A stretch of 64,000 nt of DNA from Candidatus Methanoperedens sp. (GCA_026552975.1 JAPMTR010000067.1:1-64000), one strand, 5' to 3'; shown: positions 34,385 through 43,725, counted from the first letter of the stretch. The notes: generated by a model not told the origin, from the sequence alone. Numbers and translations: made by a program.

Positions 34385-35593
34385 ATGATCAATGACATCA
34401 AAGTAGGAGCTCTCATTGCATATTGCAGCATAAAAAGAGGGAATAAAAAGACACTTTCATTCATAATATTCGTTCTTTCACTTATTTTTATGAACCTTGT
34501 ATTTCTTCCATCCATGATCGGAGGAGTCACTGTCCTGTTCACCGGATTTATGCAGGATTATCCTTATGGGGACATAGTCATTGAGCCATCAGGCGATAAT
34601 ACATACATCAACAATGCAGATAATGTGTTGCAGATAGTCAGGACAGTCAATGGTGTCAGGGCTGCAACCAAACGTATTGACGTGGGTGCATCAATTGAGC
34701 ACAGATCAAAAGTTGTAGGATCAACGATAACAGGATTGTTGCCAGCTGAAGAGTATGATATATCGGGTTATCCATATATTATCAGTGAAGGAGATTTCTT
34801 AGGAGAGCTTTCAAGGAAAGAAATAATCATTGGCGCAATGATCGCAGGAACAGGGTTTGGTTCAGAAATTTATGATAATCTGGGGGAAGTAAGACCTGGA
34901 TCCATGGTAGATGTAACGTACAGCAATGGTTTAAAAAGAACATATAAAGTCAAAGGAATAATGACCGGCTCTTTTGAAGTTACGGATCTAAACGCTTTAG
35001 TTCACTACAAAGAAATTGAAGATGTTTATGGGCTCAATGGCAGCAAAGCGACAAGTGTGATCGTAAGAATAGATGAACAGGGAACGGAAGACATGGTTAA
35101 GGAGAAGATCATCAGCGCTGGAGTCAAGGAACCTGCTTTTACATGGGCAGAGAAATCAGAATCACTCATAAGACAGGCAATGCAAAGTATTGGCGCTATA
35201 GATGCAATGTCCAAATTCGTGAGTCTGGTGGTGGGAGCTGCATTGATCCTGATCATTATTTATATAAATATATTAAATCGAAAAAAGGAGATAGGGATCT
35301 TAAAAGCTGTCGGGATCACTCCCGGATCAATAGTTCTATCTTATGCATTCTTAAGTATGTTCTATGTTTCAATGGGAATACTGGCTGGTTTAATGTTATA
35401 CTTCTCGCTTATGTTTTATTTCCAGGCAAATCCGGTGTATTTCTATGAAACAATGCAGATCAGGCCTAAAATCGATTATGTTCTTGTTATCCAGAACATA
35501 GTCACCATGCTTGTAATGTCAGTGATCGCCGGGATACTACCCGCTTATATGGTTTCAAAAGAGAGCATCCTGAAAGCAATTTGGGGGCGATAA
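34385..35593 (+). CDS. ABC transporter permease, FtsX/MacB family
   Basis: A 402-residue permease with the MacB/FtsX plan: one N-terminal membrane helix (about 23-45), a large exported domain to about residue 275, and three C-terminal helices including SLVVGAALILIIIYINILNRKKEIGILKAVGITPGSIV, the family signature with its cytoplasmic ILKAVG loop. It works as a dimer with the ATPase encoded next, moving or pulling a lipoprotein or peptide rather than small solutes. It starts 15 bases after the CARDB gene and ends one base before the ATPase gene. Confidence 0.9.
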   Translation: MINDIKVGALIAYCSIKRGNKKTLSFIIFVLSLIFMNLVFLPSMIGGVTVLFTGFMQDYPYGDIVIEPSGDNTYINNADNVLQIVRTVNGVRAATKRIDVGASIEHRSKVVGSTITGLLPAEEYDISGYPYIISEGDFLGELSRKEIIIGAMIAGTGFGSEIYDNLGEVRPGSMVDVTYSNGLKRTYKVKGIMTGSFEVTDLNALVHYKEIEDVYGLNGSKATSVIVRIDEQGTEDMVKEKIISAGVKEPAFTWAEKSESLIRQAMQSIGAIDAMSKFVSLVVGAALILIIIYINILNRKKEIGILKAVGITPGSIVLSYAFLSMFYVSMGILAGLMLYFSLMFYFQANPVYFYETMQIRPKIDYVLVIQNIVTMLVMSVIAGILPAYMVSKESILKAIWGR

Positions 35594-35594
35594 A

Positions 35595-36263
35595 ATGATC
35601 CTGGTTAAAAACCTGAAAAGGTATTATGGGACAGGAGCTACCACGGTAAAAGCCCTGGATGGAGTCACTTTTGAAATTAAGAAAGGAGAGATCGTAGCAA
35701 TAATGGGTGCATCCGGGTCTGGAAAGACCACTCTGTTAAGGATACTGGCCTTACTGGACGACGCAACTGAAGGAGAATACACTATCCAGGGATTGGAAGT
35801 TTCCAGTTTGCCTGAATCAGAGAGAAGCTACTATCGTCTGACCCGGGTGGGTTATGTGTTCCAGGATTATGCGCTTATTAATGAAATGAGCGCTGCCGAG
35901 AATGTTTATGTGCTTTCTATGATGGAAGGAAGATCAAAAAAAGAATCTTATGTAACTGCTCTTGAAGCATTGGATAGGGTAGGCCTGAAGGATAAACATG
36001 CAAGGATCCCTGATGAATTATCCGGCGGTGAGAAGCAAAGAGTTGCTATAGCAAGGGCCATCGCAAAAAAGCCAGACATACTCTTTGCTGATGAACCATG
36101 CGCAAATCTTGACACTACTAATTCCGGGCAGGTATTGGAAGTGTTCAAAGAACTGAACGAGAAATATGGCCAGACAATTGTAATGGTTACTCATGAACCC
36201 TGGCATACAAAGTATGCTGATAGGGTAATTACTCTTAAGGATGGAAAGATTATCAGCGATTAA
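35595..36263 (+). CDS. ABC transporter ATP-binding protein, LolD/MacB type
   Basis: A 222-residue ATPase with Walker A GASGSGKTTL, a Q-loop in YVFQDYALINEM, the signature LSGGEKQRVAIARAIA, Walker B ILFADEPCANLD and the switch His in MVTHEPWH. It belongs to the MacB/LolD/FtsE group that pairs with FtsX-type permeases. In this cassette the permease and the CARDB protein are its partners. The ATG lies one base after the permease stop codon, so translation is coupled. Confidence 0.94.
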   Translation: MILVKNLKRYYGTGATTVKALDGVTFEIKKGEIVAIMGASGSGKTTLLRILALLDDATEGEYTIQGLEVSSLPESERSYYRLTRVGYVFQDYALINEMSAAENVYVLSMMEGRSKKESYVTALEALDRVGLKDKHARIPDELSGGEKQRVAIARAIAKKPDILFADEPCANLDTTNSGQVLEVFKELNEKYGQTIVMVTHEPWHTKYADRVITLKDGKIISD

Positions 36264-36310
36264 ATTGATGGGATATAAAGAACTATCCATACATCTTGAA
36301 TTTAAGTGAA

Positions 36311-37279
36311 ATGATGAATTCGGAGTTCAAAGAAATTATTGAAGCAGCAAGGCCAACTGTGACAGTGATCGGACTTGGAGGAGCTGGAAGCAATATAATT
36401 ACCTATCTTTCTCAAATAAACATTGCAGGTGCAAAGATCATTGCAGCAAATTCCGATATAAGCCACCTGGTCCTTGCACGCGCCGATAAATTAATGCTTC
36501 TTGGAAAGAAGATCAGCAGGGGAAAAGGATGCGGGGGATTTCCCCAGGTCGGCGCAGAATGCGCTCATGAAAGCGCTGATGATATAAGAAAAGAACTCCG
36601 TGGAGCAAATATCGTTTTTATCATAGCAGGTCTTGGAGGGGGGACCGGAACAGGATCATCCCCGGTCGTTGCGGAAATTTCACGATCCATGGGCGCTTTG
36701 ACAATAGCATGCCTTACCATGCCTTTTGAGATCGAAGCGTTAAGAATCGAGAATTCCATAAAAGCGATACTTTCTCTTTCTGGAACATGTGATTCCGTTG
36801 TCCTTATAGACAATACTAAACTTCGAAAATTTGTCGGGGAACTTCCTCTTGAGACTGCTTTTGCGGTGGCAAATTCATTGATCGGGGCATTTATCAAAAG
36901 CATAACCGAAACCATAACTTTGCCAGGCCTGATGAACCTTGATTTTGCAGACTTGAAGGCTGTCCTTGAAAAAAGAGGCATTTCTTCTTTCGGGATAGGG
37001 GAAGCGCAAGGCCCAGACCGCATAGAAAAAGCAGTATTAGAAGCAATATCTGCCCCACTTCTAAATATCCCTGATCTTTCATCCGCATACGGTTTACTCA
37101 TCCAGATAACAGGTGGCCAGGATCTAACTCTTGAAGAAGTGGCACTGGTTGGAGAGTTAATGGCAAAGCAGCTCCCTGGTACAAAAAGGATAATCTGGGG
37201 GGCAAGCGTTGATGATACCATGACCGGGCGAATCAGGATAATGACTTTATTCGCAAGCGTGGCGAATCCATTTGAGTGA
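36311..37279 (+). CDS. FtsZ/tubulin family GTPase, divergent
   Basis: A protein of about 322 residues with the tubulin/FtsZ GTPase core: VIGLGGAGSN, the T4 loop GLGGGTGTGSSP, and the T7 loop NLDFADLK with the catalytic acidic pair. It lacks a C-terminal tail and the usual terminal peptide for anchor proteins, ending at ASVANPFE. The motif GCGGFPQVG replaces the usual GAGGDPEIG. GGATATAAAG at about 36270 would place transcription start near 36300, so ATG 36311 (or 36314) is favoured over TTG 36296. Polymer-forming GTPase activity is likely; a role in cell division, against another function, is open. Confidence 0.88.
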   Translation: MMNSEFKEIIEAARPTVTVIGLGGAGSNIITYLSQINIAGAKIIAANSDISHLVLARADKLMLLGKKISRGKGCGGFPQVGAECAHESADDIRKELRGANIVFIIAGLGGGTGTGSSPVVAEISRSMGALTIACLTMPFEIEALRIENSIKAILSLSGTCDSVVLIDNTKLRKFVGELPLETAFAVANSLIGAFIKSITETITLPGLMNLDFADLKAVLEKRGISSFGIGEAQGPDRIEKAVLEAISAPLLNIPDLSSAYGLLIQITGGQDLTLEEVALVGELMAKQLPGTKRIIWGASVDDTMTGRIRIMTLFASVANPFE

Positions 37280-37293
37280 AGCTATTTTATTTT

Positions 37294-38028
37294 TCACACG
37301 GAATGTTCAATTTGAACTTTTGGCTTATCATCAATAAAAACGGATGTAACTGGCAGCCTTTCACATAATTTTCTCATTGCTGGAGCTTCGGTGGCATAAT
37401 GTGTGGCGTCAATAAGACATAATTCATCCGCATGTCGTATCGCATCATGGCGCATTTCTCCCGAAACCAGCGCATCAGCGTTGTTCTCAATGGCGATATC
37501 GATGTATTCCCGCCTGAAACCGCTTCCTCCGACAACCATTACTTTTTTGATCTTGCCCTGGCCTTTATACTGGACATTCGTATCCAGTTCTCTTGCCACA
37601 AAAGATACAAAATCCGAAACTTCGATCGGTTCTATAGTCCCGATCCTTCCAAGCTCAAGATGTTCGATATTTTTCAATCCCAGCAATCCTGCAAGTACAT
37701 CATTTACGCCACCTTCTACTTTGTCGTAGTTCGTATGCATGGAGTAAATGGAAATATCGTTATCAATAGCGATCTTCAAGGTATCAGATAGTCTTTTTGA
37801 TATGAGGTTAATGGGGTCAAATATCAACGTGTGGTGTGTTATAAGAAGATCAGCACCGATATGCGCCGCTTCTTTAAGAACTAAGTCGGTGGGGTCAAGG
37901 GCTACTGCGATCTTTTGGATATCATTTCCCCTGTCCAGCACCAGTCCGATCCTGCCAATATCGAAATCCTCGGCAAGTAAAGGTGGCGCGATCGTTTCAA
38001 GGAGTGTTTCTAAATATTTGAGATTCAT
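37294..38028 (-). CDS. NIF3/DUF34 family dinuclear-metal protein
   Basis: A 244-residue member of the NIF3 (DUF34) family. Metal ligands are visible in LLITHHTLIFDP, YSMHTNYD, SGEMRHDAIRHA and IDATHYATEAPAM, and the start has the usual LETIAPPLLAEDFDIGRIGLVLD. The fold forms hexameric toroids with two metals; its reaction is unclear, although GTP cyclohydrolase-like claims exist. The start is set at 38028 because the residues encoded up to 38097 (MFYLRHHLGNPYL...) come from non-conserved DNA running into a dispersed repeat. It is convergent with the ftsZ gene. Confidence 0.88.
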   Translation of the reverse strand: MNLKYLETLLETIAPPLLAEDFDIGRIGLVLDRGNDIQKIAVALDPTDLVLKEAAHIGADLLITHHTLIFDPINLISKRLSDTLKIAIDNDISIYSMHTNYDKVEGGVNDVLAGLLGLKNIEHLELGRIGTIEPIEVSDFVSFVARELDTNVQYKGQGKIKKVMVVGGSGFRREYIDIAIENNADALVSGEMRHDAIRHADELCLIDATHYATEAPAMRKLCERLPVTSVFIDDKPKVQIEHSV

Positions 38029-38086
38029 AGTATTAGTGATCTTCTTTCTTTCCGTTCTTAAGTATGGATTTCCTAGATGGTGTCTC

Positions 38087-38170
38087 AAATAGAACACGGA
38101 TGACGCGGATCGCGCGGATTTTCACGGATATGTGTGAATCTGCGTCATCCATGAAATCCATGTTCCATGA
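38087..38170. repeat. Dispersed palindromic repeat, second copy (GAACACGGAT type)
   Basis: It opens AAATAGAACACGGAT exactly like the copy at 6006, and continues with GACGCGGAT and GCGCGGATTTTCACGGAT. The right arm (ATCTGCGTCATCC ... CATGTTC) is a near reverse complement of the left, so the two can pair. The core GGATGACGC(G/A)GAT occurs in both arms. It lies in the gap between two minus-strand genes. Confidence 0.75.
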
Positions 38171-38175
38171 TACAA

Positions 38176-38535
38176 CTATTTCGTCAATTTCTCAGCGATC
38201 AATTTTCCAAGCTTCCTGCATTCATCCAGACCTTCTTCTTCAGGGATGCGTTTTATTCGAAGAGAGGGTTCGATCACATTCATTCCATAACCTGAAAGCA
38301 TCTTTATTACTACAAGAGGTCCTTCTCCGCTCCATCCGTATGATCCAAAAGCTGTTCCAACTTTACCTTTAAGCGGGACTTTTGCCAGGCTTTGTGCGTA
38401 TTTAATGACCGTGGGCATTCCTGCGGCTTTATAAGTAGCAAGACCTATCGCTATGGCATCGGCTTTTTCCACGTCAGCTGGGGTGGCATCTTCCACTTTC
38501 TTGATCAAAACATCAAGGCCTGCATTCTTTGCCAT
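38176..38535 (-). CDS. Short flavodoxin-like protein without the phosphate-binding start
   Basis: A 119-residue protein matching the C-terminal two thirds of a flavodoxin, as in the FMN domain of flavodiiron proteins: DAIAIGLATYKAAGMPTVIKY, then KGKVGTAFGSYGWSGEGPLVVIKML and KRIPEEEGLDECRKLGKLI. The first beta-strand and FMN-phosphate loop are missing. ATG 38535 is supported by GGTGA five bases upstream; GTG 38544 would add only three residues. It follows rubrerythrin by 10 bases, so it is likely a redox partner in oxygen or peroxide defence. Whether it still binds FMN is doubtful. Confidence 0.8.
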   Translation of the reverse strand: MAKNAGLDVLIKKVEDATPADVEKADAIAIGLATYKAAGMPTVIKYAQSLAKVPLKGKVGTAFGSYGWSGEGPLVVIKMLSGYGMNVIEPSLRIKRIPEEEGLDECRKLGKLIAEKLTK

Positions 38536-38545
38536 TCCTGTCACC

Positions 38546-39040
38546 TCAATCTACTTTCTTGAACATCTCTTTTGGGGCGTTGCATATTGGACACTTATCA
38601 GGGGCATCGCCTTCAACGGTATTTCCGCATATCTGGCAGACGTGGTATGTAGTTTCCTTATTCTTGCCAAGGTTTTCAAGCGCCTTCTGGTAAAGAGCGG
38701 CATGGATCTTTTCAACTTTATTGGCCACATCAAAGCTCAGGATAGCCGCATCCGATGCTTTCTCCTTTTTAGCTTCCTCAATAAATTTCGGGTACATATC
38801 CTTGAACTCCTCAGTTTCACCCGATATCGCAGTTTTCAGATTGTCCGCGGTTTTTCCGACACCGCCCATCACACGCAGATGGTTCTTGGCGTGTACTGTC
38901 TCAGCATCCGCAGCTGCCCGAAAGAGTTTTGCTACCTGTTTGTATCCTTCTTGATCTGCTTTATCTGCAAAAGCAAGATATTTCCTGTTCGCCTGCGATT
39001 CGCCTGCAAATGCTTCTTTAAGATTATCTGATGTCGTCAT
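38546..39040 (-). CDS. rbr: Rubrerythrin
   Basis: A 164-residue peroxide-reducing protein of anaerobes. The N-terminal four-helix bundle carries the di-iron ligands in KEAFAGESQANRKYLAFADKA, AADAETVHAKNHLRV and ANKVEKIHAALYQKAL. The C-terminal rubredoxin site is CQICGN followed by CPICNAPKE. It reduces hydrogen peroxide with electrons from rubredoxin-type donors and protects oxygen-sensitive enzymes. It leads an operon with the flavodoxin-like gene; the promoter lies within the 197-base divergent gap to the cysteate synthase gene. Confidence 0.94.
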   Translation of the reverse strand: MTTSDNLKEAFAGESQANRKYLAFADKADQEGYKQVAKLFRAAADAETVHAKNHLRVMGGVGKTADNLKTAISGETEEFKDMYPKFIEEAKKEKASDAAILSFDVANKVEKIHAALYQKALENLGKNKETTYHVCQICGNTVEGDAPDKCPICNAPKEMFKKVD

Positions 39041-39207
39041 ATTTTCACCCTGGGATTTACCCTGTGACAGTAACTTGCCTTTTGATGGTCATATAATTTC
39101 CTATAATCATCCTGGACAAAAAGATCCGGGCATATTATTGGACAAATGTATTATTTAAAAAATAAAATATCCTATAATGGGCAATTTTATACCTTTGACG
39201 GAAAACC

Positions 39208-39215
39208 CTATATAC
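39208..39215 (+). promoter_or_regulatory. TATA box of the coenzyme M operon
   Basis: CTATATAC lies about 25 bases before the ATG at 39238, so transcription would start at or just before the start codon and the mRNA would be leaderless. No ribosome-binding site precedes the ATG, in agreement. Confidence 0.55.
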
Positions 39216-39237
39216 TCATCAAAAGAAATCTTCAATC

Positions 39238-40548
39238 ATGTCAATAAGCAAATCCGTATGCTATGGGAACATTTCAAATTATCATCCATCAATTTCAATT
39301 CCGGAAAACCTAAAGTATGACCTTGTCTGTACACGATGCAATAGCGTTTATTTTGATGACCGACTTAAATGTGATACAGATAATGGTCTTTTGAGGGCAA
39401 ATTACAGGAATAAAAAACTAGAGTTAAAGAACGTACACGGAGTAGGGAAATTTCATGACTGGTTGCCAGTCGATGATCTGATAACGACAGACGCAGGTTC
39501 GGTCACGTACAGAAGTACTGAACTTGCCAGCCACCTTGGGTTAAATAACCTTTTTATCGGGTTCAATGGCTACTGGCCTGAAAAGGGAGCCTATATAAAA
39601 ACATGCAGTTTTAAAGAGCTTGAGGCTTTTCCGACACTTACAAGATCGAAAAACTCGGGAAAATCGCTTGTTCTTGCTTCTGCTGGAAATACGGCGCGTG
39701 CATTTGCCCATGTGTCCGCGATGACCGGCACAGATGTGTATATCGTGGTGCCGGGCAGTGCAACGTCCAGGATGTGGTTACCTGAAGAGCCCACGGATTC
39801 CATCCATATAATACAAATGGGTAATAATTGTGATTATACAGATTCAATTCATCTTGCCGAGAGACTTGCTGCTGCACCTGGTATGCAGGCTGAAGGCGGA
39901 GCCAGGAACGTGGCGCGAAGAGACGGGATGGGAACCGTGATGCTTGATGCGTCTGTATCCATGAAACAGCTTCCAGATCATTATTTCCAGGCCATCGGAA
40001 GCGGGACAGGAGGAATTGCAGCATGGGAAGCCTCAACCCGCTTGCTTGAAGACGGACGTTTCGGAAATGGGCTACCGCAGCTTCATCTGTCCCAGAATCT
40101 CCCATTTGTGCCAATGTTTAATGCCTGGAACGCAGGGCGACGTGACATAATCAAGGATATCGACATGCCTGATCCCAAGAAACTCATACATGAAATGTAT
40201 GCCGATATCCTTTCCAACCGTGAACCGCCTTATTCAGTCCCGGGAGGTGTCTTTGATTCACTGTGTGCAACGAACGGCACTATGTATGCGATCACAAATA
40301 ACGACGCAAAGAAAGGTGTGGATATTTTCGAAGAACTGGAAGGAATTGACATCTTCCCGCCGGCAGGGGTGGCTGTAGCCTCGTTGATCGAGGCGGTGAA
40401 TGCTGGAAAAGTAAAACCTGATGACCATATTGTTCTAAATATTACAGGCGGAGGAGTAAAGAGGGTTGAGCAGGATTATCATCTTCATAAAATAGAGCCG
40501 ACTGCGCATGCAGAGAACGCTAATGTTTCGCTTGAAGACCTAATCTAA
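39238..40548 (+). CDS. Cysteate synthase
   Basis: A 436-residue PLP enzyme of the threonine-synthase fold. In Methanosarcina this family makes L-cysteate from phosphoserine and sulfite for coenzyme M. Visible are the zinc-like CTRC pair near the start (about 31-34) followed by C45, and PLP-Lys in the GAYIKTCSFKELEAF region. SAGNTARAF and AIGSGTGGIAAWEA bind the PLP phosphate. Its position directly upstream of sulfopyruvate decarboxylase supports coenzyme M synthesis over threonine synthesis. Start codon and the leaderless promoter agree. Confidence 0.9.
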   Translation: MSISKSVCYGNISNYHPSISIPENLKYDLVCTRCNSVYFDDRLKCDTDNGLLRANYRNKKLELKNVHGVGKFHDWLPVDDLITTDAGSVTYRSTELASHLGLNNLFIGFNGYWPEKGAYIKTCSFKELEAFPTLTRSKNSGKSLVLASAGNTARAFAHVSAMTGTDVYIVVPGSATSRMWLPEEPTDSIHIIQMGNNCDYTDSIHLAERLAAAPGMQAEGGARNVARRDGMGTVMLDASVSMKQLPDHYFQAIGSGTGGIAAWEASTRLLEDGRFGNGLPQLHLSQNLPFVPMFNAWNAGRRDIIKDIDMPDPKKLIHEMYADILSNREPPYSVPGGVFDSLCATNGTMYAITNNDAKKGVDIFEELEGIDIFPPAGVAVASLIEAVNAGKVKPDDHIVLNITGGGVKRVEQDYHLHKIEPTAHAENANVSLEDLI

Positions 40549-40563
40549 GACCGGATTTGATCA

Positions 40564-41688
40564 ATGCAAACTCCGGAACAAATAGTCGTTGATATTCTCA
40601 AAAATAACGGGGTCGATATAGCAACAACGCTTCCATGCGACAGAATCAAGGCGCTGCTTCCCCTTATTGAAAAGAACATAAAGACGATCCCGCTTACCCG
40701 CGAAGAGAATGGCATCGGCATCTGTGCAGGCGTTTCTCTTGGTGGCGGGCGTCCGGTCATGGTAATTCAGAGTACCGGACTCGGGAACATGATAAATGCG
40801 CTTCTTTCACTTAATATCACATACAGCATCCCGCTTCCGATAATCGCAAGCTGGCGCGGAGTTTATAAAGAATCGATAGAAGCACAGTGGCCGTTCGGGA
40901 AAAAATTGCCGGCCATACTTGAAGCAAGTGGAATTAAATACACGATAATAGGATCATTGGACGAAATAGGCAAACTGGACGGAGCTATTAAAGATTCATT
41001 TGCCAACACTTATCCCCATGTTATCCTGATATCCCCTGAAGTCTGGGAAGGCTCAACCTGTGAGGTCCCACAGCCTTTACAGATATGCATCAGGAATTTC
41101 AATTTGATCTTCAGGGGAAATATTTGTGAACCAGTCATGGCAAGATATGATGCCATAAAGGTGATCGCCGAAAATGTTGCAGACGACATCATCATCGCAA
41201 ACCTTGGAGTCCCATCCAAGGAATTATTTATTATAAATGACAGGGCGCTTAATTTCTATATGCTTGGTTCCATGGGGCTTGCTTCATCCATCGGACTTGG
41301 ACTTTCGATCATACAGGAAAAACATGTTTTTGTCATTGACGGGGATGGCAGCCTGCTTATGAATCCCAATGCAATGATCAGTGTGGGCGACCTGGATCCC
41401 CGAAATCTAACGATCATTGCGATCGACAATGCAGCCTATGGTTCTACAGGAAACCAGGGTACCTGCACCTTGAACCATGTTGACCTTGAACTAATGGCAA
41501 AAGGATGTGGAATCGCTGATACTGTAAAAGTGCATACCGGGGACGAATTGAGGAAAGCCCTGGAAAAAAAAGCGGGTTTTATTCATGTAATAGCCAGGCC
41601 AGGGAATGCGAAATGTAAGGAGATACCGCTTCTGGCTAAGGAGATCAGGGACAGGTTCATGGGGGCTTTGAGGGAACGAAGCGTTTAA
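40564..41688 (+). CDS. comDE: Sulfopyruvate decarboxylase, fused alpha and beta subunits
   Basis: A 374-residue thiamine-diphosphate enzyme converting 3-sulfopyruvate to sulfoacetaldehyde in coenzyme M synthesis. Residues 1-170 are the ComD part (LPCDRIKALLPLI, REENGIGICAGVSLGGGRPVMV with the catalytic Glu). Residues about 185-370 are the ComE part with the cofactor motif VIDGDGSLLMNPNAMISVGD and IAIDNAAYGSTGNQG. Some methanogens use separate subunits; a fusion is the Methanosarcina pattern. Gene spacing of 15 bases to cysteate synthase indicates an operon. It ends 34 bases before a transporter remnant. Confidence 0.93.
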   Translation: MQTPEQIVVDILKNNGVDIATTLPCDRIKALLPLIEKNIKTIPLTREENGIGICAGVSLGGGRPVMVIQSTGLGNMINALLSLNITYSIPLPIIASWRGVYKESIEAQWPFGKKLPAILEASGIKYTIIGSLDEIGKLDGAIKDSFANTYPHVILISPEVWEGSTCEVPQPLQICIRNFNLIFRGNICEPVMARYDAIKVIAENVADDIIIANLGVPSKELFIINDRALNFYMLGSMGLASSIGLGLSIIQEKHVFVIDGDGSLLMNPNAMISVGDLDPRNLTIIAIDNAAYGSTGNQGTCTLNHVDLELMAKGCGIADTVKVHTGDELRKALEKKAGFIHVIARPGNAKCKEIPLLAKEIRDRFMGALRERSV

Positions 41689-41722
41689 AGAATTGGAATA
41701 TTAATAAACAATCGCGAAATTT

Positions 41723-42235
41723 ATGGGTCGATATCCGCATGAATTAAGCGGAGGCCAGCAGCAAAGGATCGGCATTGCACGAGCGCTTGCAGTGGATCCG
41801 GGACTGATCGTGGCTGATGAACCGGTAAGCGCCCTTGATGTTTCAGTACAGGCGCAGATTTTGAACCTTCTCATGGAATTAAAACAGGAGCTTAAACTTT
41901 CATATTTGTTCATCGCCCATAACCTGTGGGTCATCCGATATATCTCTGACAGGGTGGCTATAATGTATCTTGGAAAGATCGTAGAACTTGCATACACGGA
42001 TGAACTTTTTGAAAATCCACTTCATCCTTATACTGTGGCATTATTGTCGGCACTTCCTGGAAGCAGGGACCGGAAGATCTTAAGAGGTGAAGTCCCCTCA
42101 CCTATGAACCCTCCTGCTGGATGTCGGTTCCATACGAGATGTGAAAGAAAGCTTGACAGGTGCGCAACATTTGTGCCTGAAATGAAAGAGGTCGCAGCTG
42201 GGCATTTTGTTAGGTGTCATTTTCAAAACATTTAA
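41723..42235 (+). pseudogene. Remnant of an oligopeptide ABC transporter ATPase (OppF/DppF type)
   Basis: Only the C-terminal half of an ATPase subunit remains. It starts at [20 protein letters not shown] (signature motif) and includes Walker [13 protein letters not shown], the switch [12 protein letters not shown] and the C-terminal oligopeptide-transporter domain with four cysteines ([14 protein letters not shown] ... RC). The Walker A and Q-loop regions are absent, and upstream DNA up to comDE is too short to hold them. The frame is otherwise intact, which suggests a recent deletion. The neighbouring permease genes are missing. Confidence 0.75.
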
Positions 42236-43644
42236 TATCCGTTATTTTTTGCAAGCAGAAAAGGAGCGAAATCCCCAAGATCAAAAACGATATATCCCAT
42301 ACTCCTTAATTTTTCTTTATCCTTAATCTCCTTTGCGATAATGCCATATCTTTCCTTTCGCCTGGCATTATACCAGTTCACAATTGTTGCTTTTCGCTTT
42401 AATTCATCCAATATGATCTTTGCTTCATCTGGATCCAATGAACTCCACTTACATTCAAAAAATGATATTTCCTTTTTTTCTTTGTTCAAGGTAATAATGT
42501 CTATCTCTTCAGTTTTATGCCACCATCTTCCAATATCCATAAATTCAAATGGAAGCAATCCATTTCGGTTCATTTCTATCAAAAATTCTGCTGCCTGTTT
42601 TTCAAATGCCTTTCCGAAATAGGAATTAATATCTTTCATGATAAATTCAAACGCCCTATCCTGATTTATTTCAAGCAATCGTGAATTCCTGTAGATGAAC
42701 CTGAACCAGAAGTTAAAAAAATTATCCAATAGGAAATATCTTGTGTCTCTGGCGCGGCTCATTACCACAGGTTTTTCCCTGATAACTATCTCGTAATTAT
42801 TTACAAGCTCGTTAAGGTATTTTGATACAGCTCCCGGCTGCAAACCTGTATAATCTGAAATCTCTTTTGGAGTTGCATTTCCAGATGAAATTGCTTCAAG
42901 TATCGAGAAATAGCTCCTGTGCTCAGAACCAAACTCAAGTGTCAGGATATTCTTTCCTTCCTCTGCCAGTATCTTTGTGTCAATAAATAATTTTTTTAAA
43001 GTCTCTACAGGGTCTTCAGTCCCCATCTGTCCTGCAAGAAGAAGATATTTGGGAACACCTCCAAATATGAAATAAAACTTTGAAGCATCCTCGATTCCTA
43101 AATCAAAAAAAGCCTTCAGGAACGTGAAACTATCAAAAAAGCTGAATGGTTTTATATTAAAAAGCATTGTAGCTCTTCCAAATAGCGGTTCTTTAGTGTC
43201 TTTGAATATTTTCTTCAACATTGCCACATACGAACCTATTATCAGGAACATGTGCTGTGATCTATTATGATTCAAGTCCCAATATTTCTGGAATTTTGAA
43301 AAAATCCCGGGATTGACCTTACTCAGATTCTGGAATTCATCGAATACCACGATCAATTTCTCTTTTTGCTCAAAGATCAGGTTGAAGAAATCATCCCAAT
43401 TGTCAATTCGCGGTTTTATTTTGAGTATATCTCCAAGCGACTCTTCTATGTCTTTTAAGATCAAGGCTTCAGGTTTTATTTCAATAAAAAAATAGACGGC
43501 TTTTTTTTCTTTTATGAATTCGCGGCTCAATTCTGTTTTACCAACCCGGCGGCGCCCATAGATAACCACAAGGGATGATGAATTTGAGCTATAAATATCC
43601 TCTAATATGCGAAGTTCATTTTTTCGGTTAATGAAGCCTACCAT
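42232..43644 (-). CDS. Archaeal ATPase with DUF234-type nuclease-like C terminus
   Basis: A 470-residue P-loop ATPase of the archaeal PF01637 family. It starts [15 protein letters not shown], with Walker [12 protein letters not shown] and Walker [13 protein letters not shown] winged-helix part ([30 protein letters not shown]) follows. The C-terminal domain resembles PD-(D/E)xK nucleases: EIDIITL then ISFFECKW. Such proteins are numerous in archaeal genomes, often as singletons near mobile DNA, with unknown functions. It overlaps the end of the OppF remnant by four bases, tail to tail. Confidence 0.88.
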   Translation of the reverse strand: MVGFINRKNELRILEDIYSSNSSSLVVIYGRRRVGKTELSREFIKEKKAVYFFIEIKPEALILKDIEESLGDILKIKPRIDNWDDFFNLIFEQKEKLIVVFDEFQNLSKVNPGIFSKFQKYWDLNHNRSQHMFLIIGSYVAMLKKIFKDTKEPLFGRATMLFNIKPFSFFDSFTFLKAFFDLGIEDASKFYFIFGGVPKYLLLAGQMGTEDPVETLKKLFIDTKILAEEGKNILTLEFGSEHRSYFSILEAISSGNATPKEISDYTGLQPGAVSKYLNELVNNYEIVIREKPVVMSRARDTRYFLLDNFFNFWFRFIYRNSRLLEINQDRAFEFIMKDINSYFGKAFEKQAAEFLIEMNRNGLLPFEFMDIGRWWHKTEEIDIITLNKEKKEISFFECKWSSLDPDEAKIILDELKRKATIVNWYNARRKERYGIIAKEIKDKEKLRSMGYIVFDLGDFAPFLLAKNNGY

Positions 43645-43725
43645 ATAGTAACATACTGTTCAGTTTGTATATAAAAATTATGGTTAATGTTGTGAGGTGC
43701 GAGCGCTGAAATATTCCCAATGACC

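Noticed and set aside
37294-38097. Full-length DUF34 frame beginning at 38097
   Set aside because: The extra 23 residues are not family-like and extend into a dispersed palindrome; ATG 38028 fits the family start.
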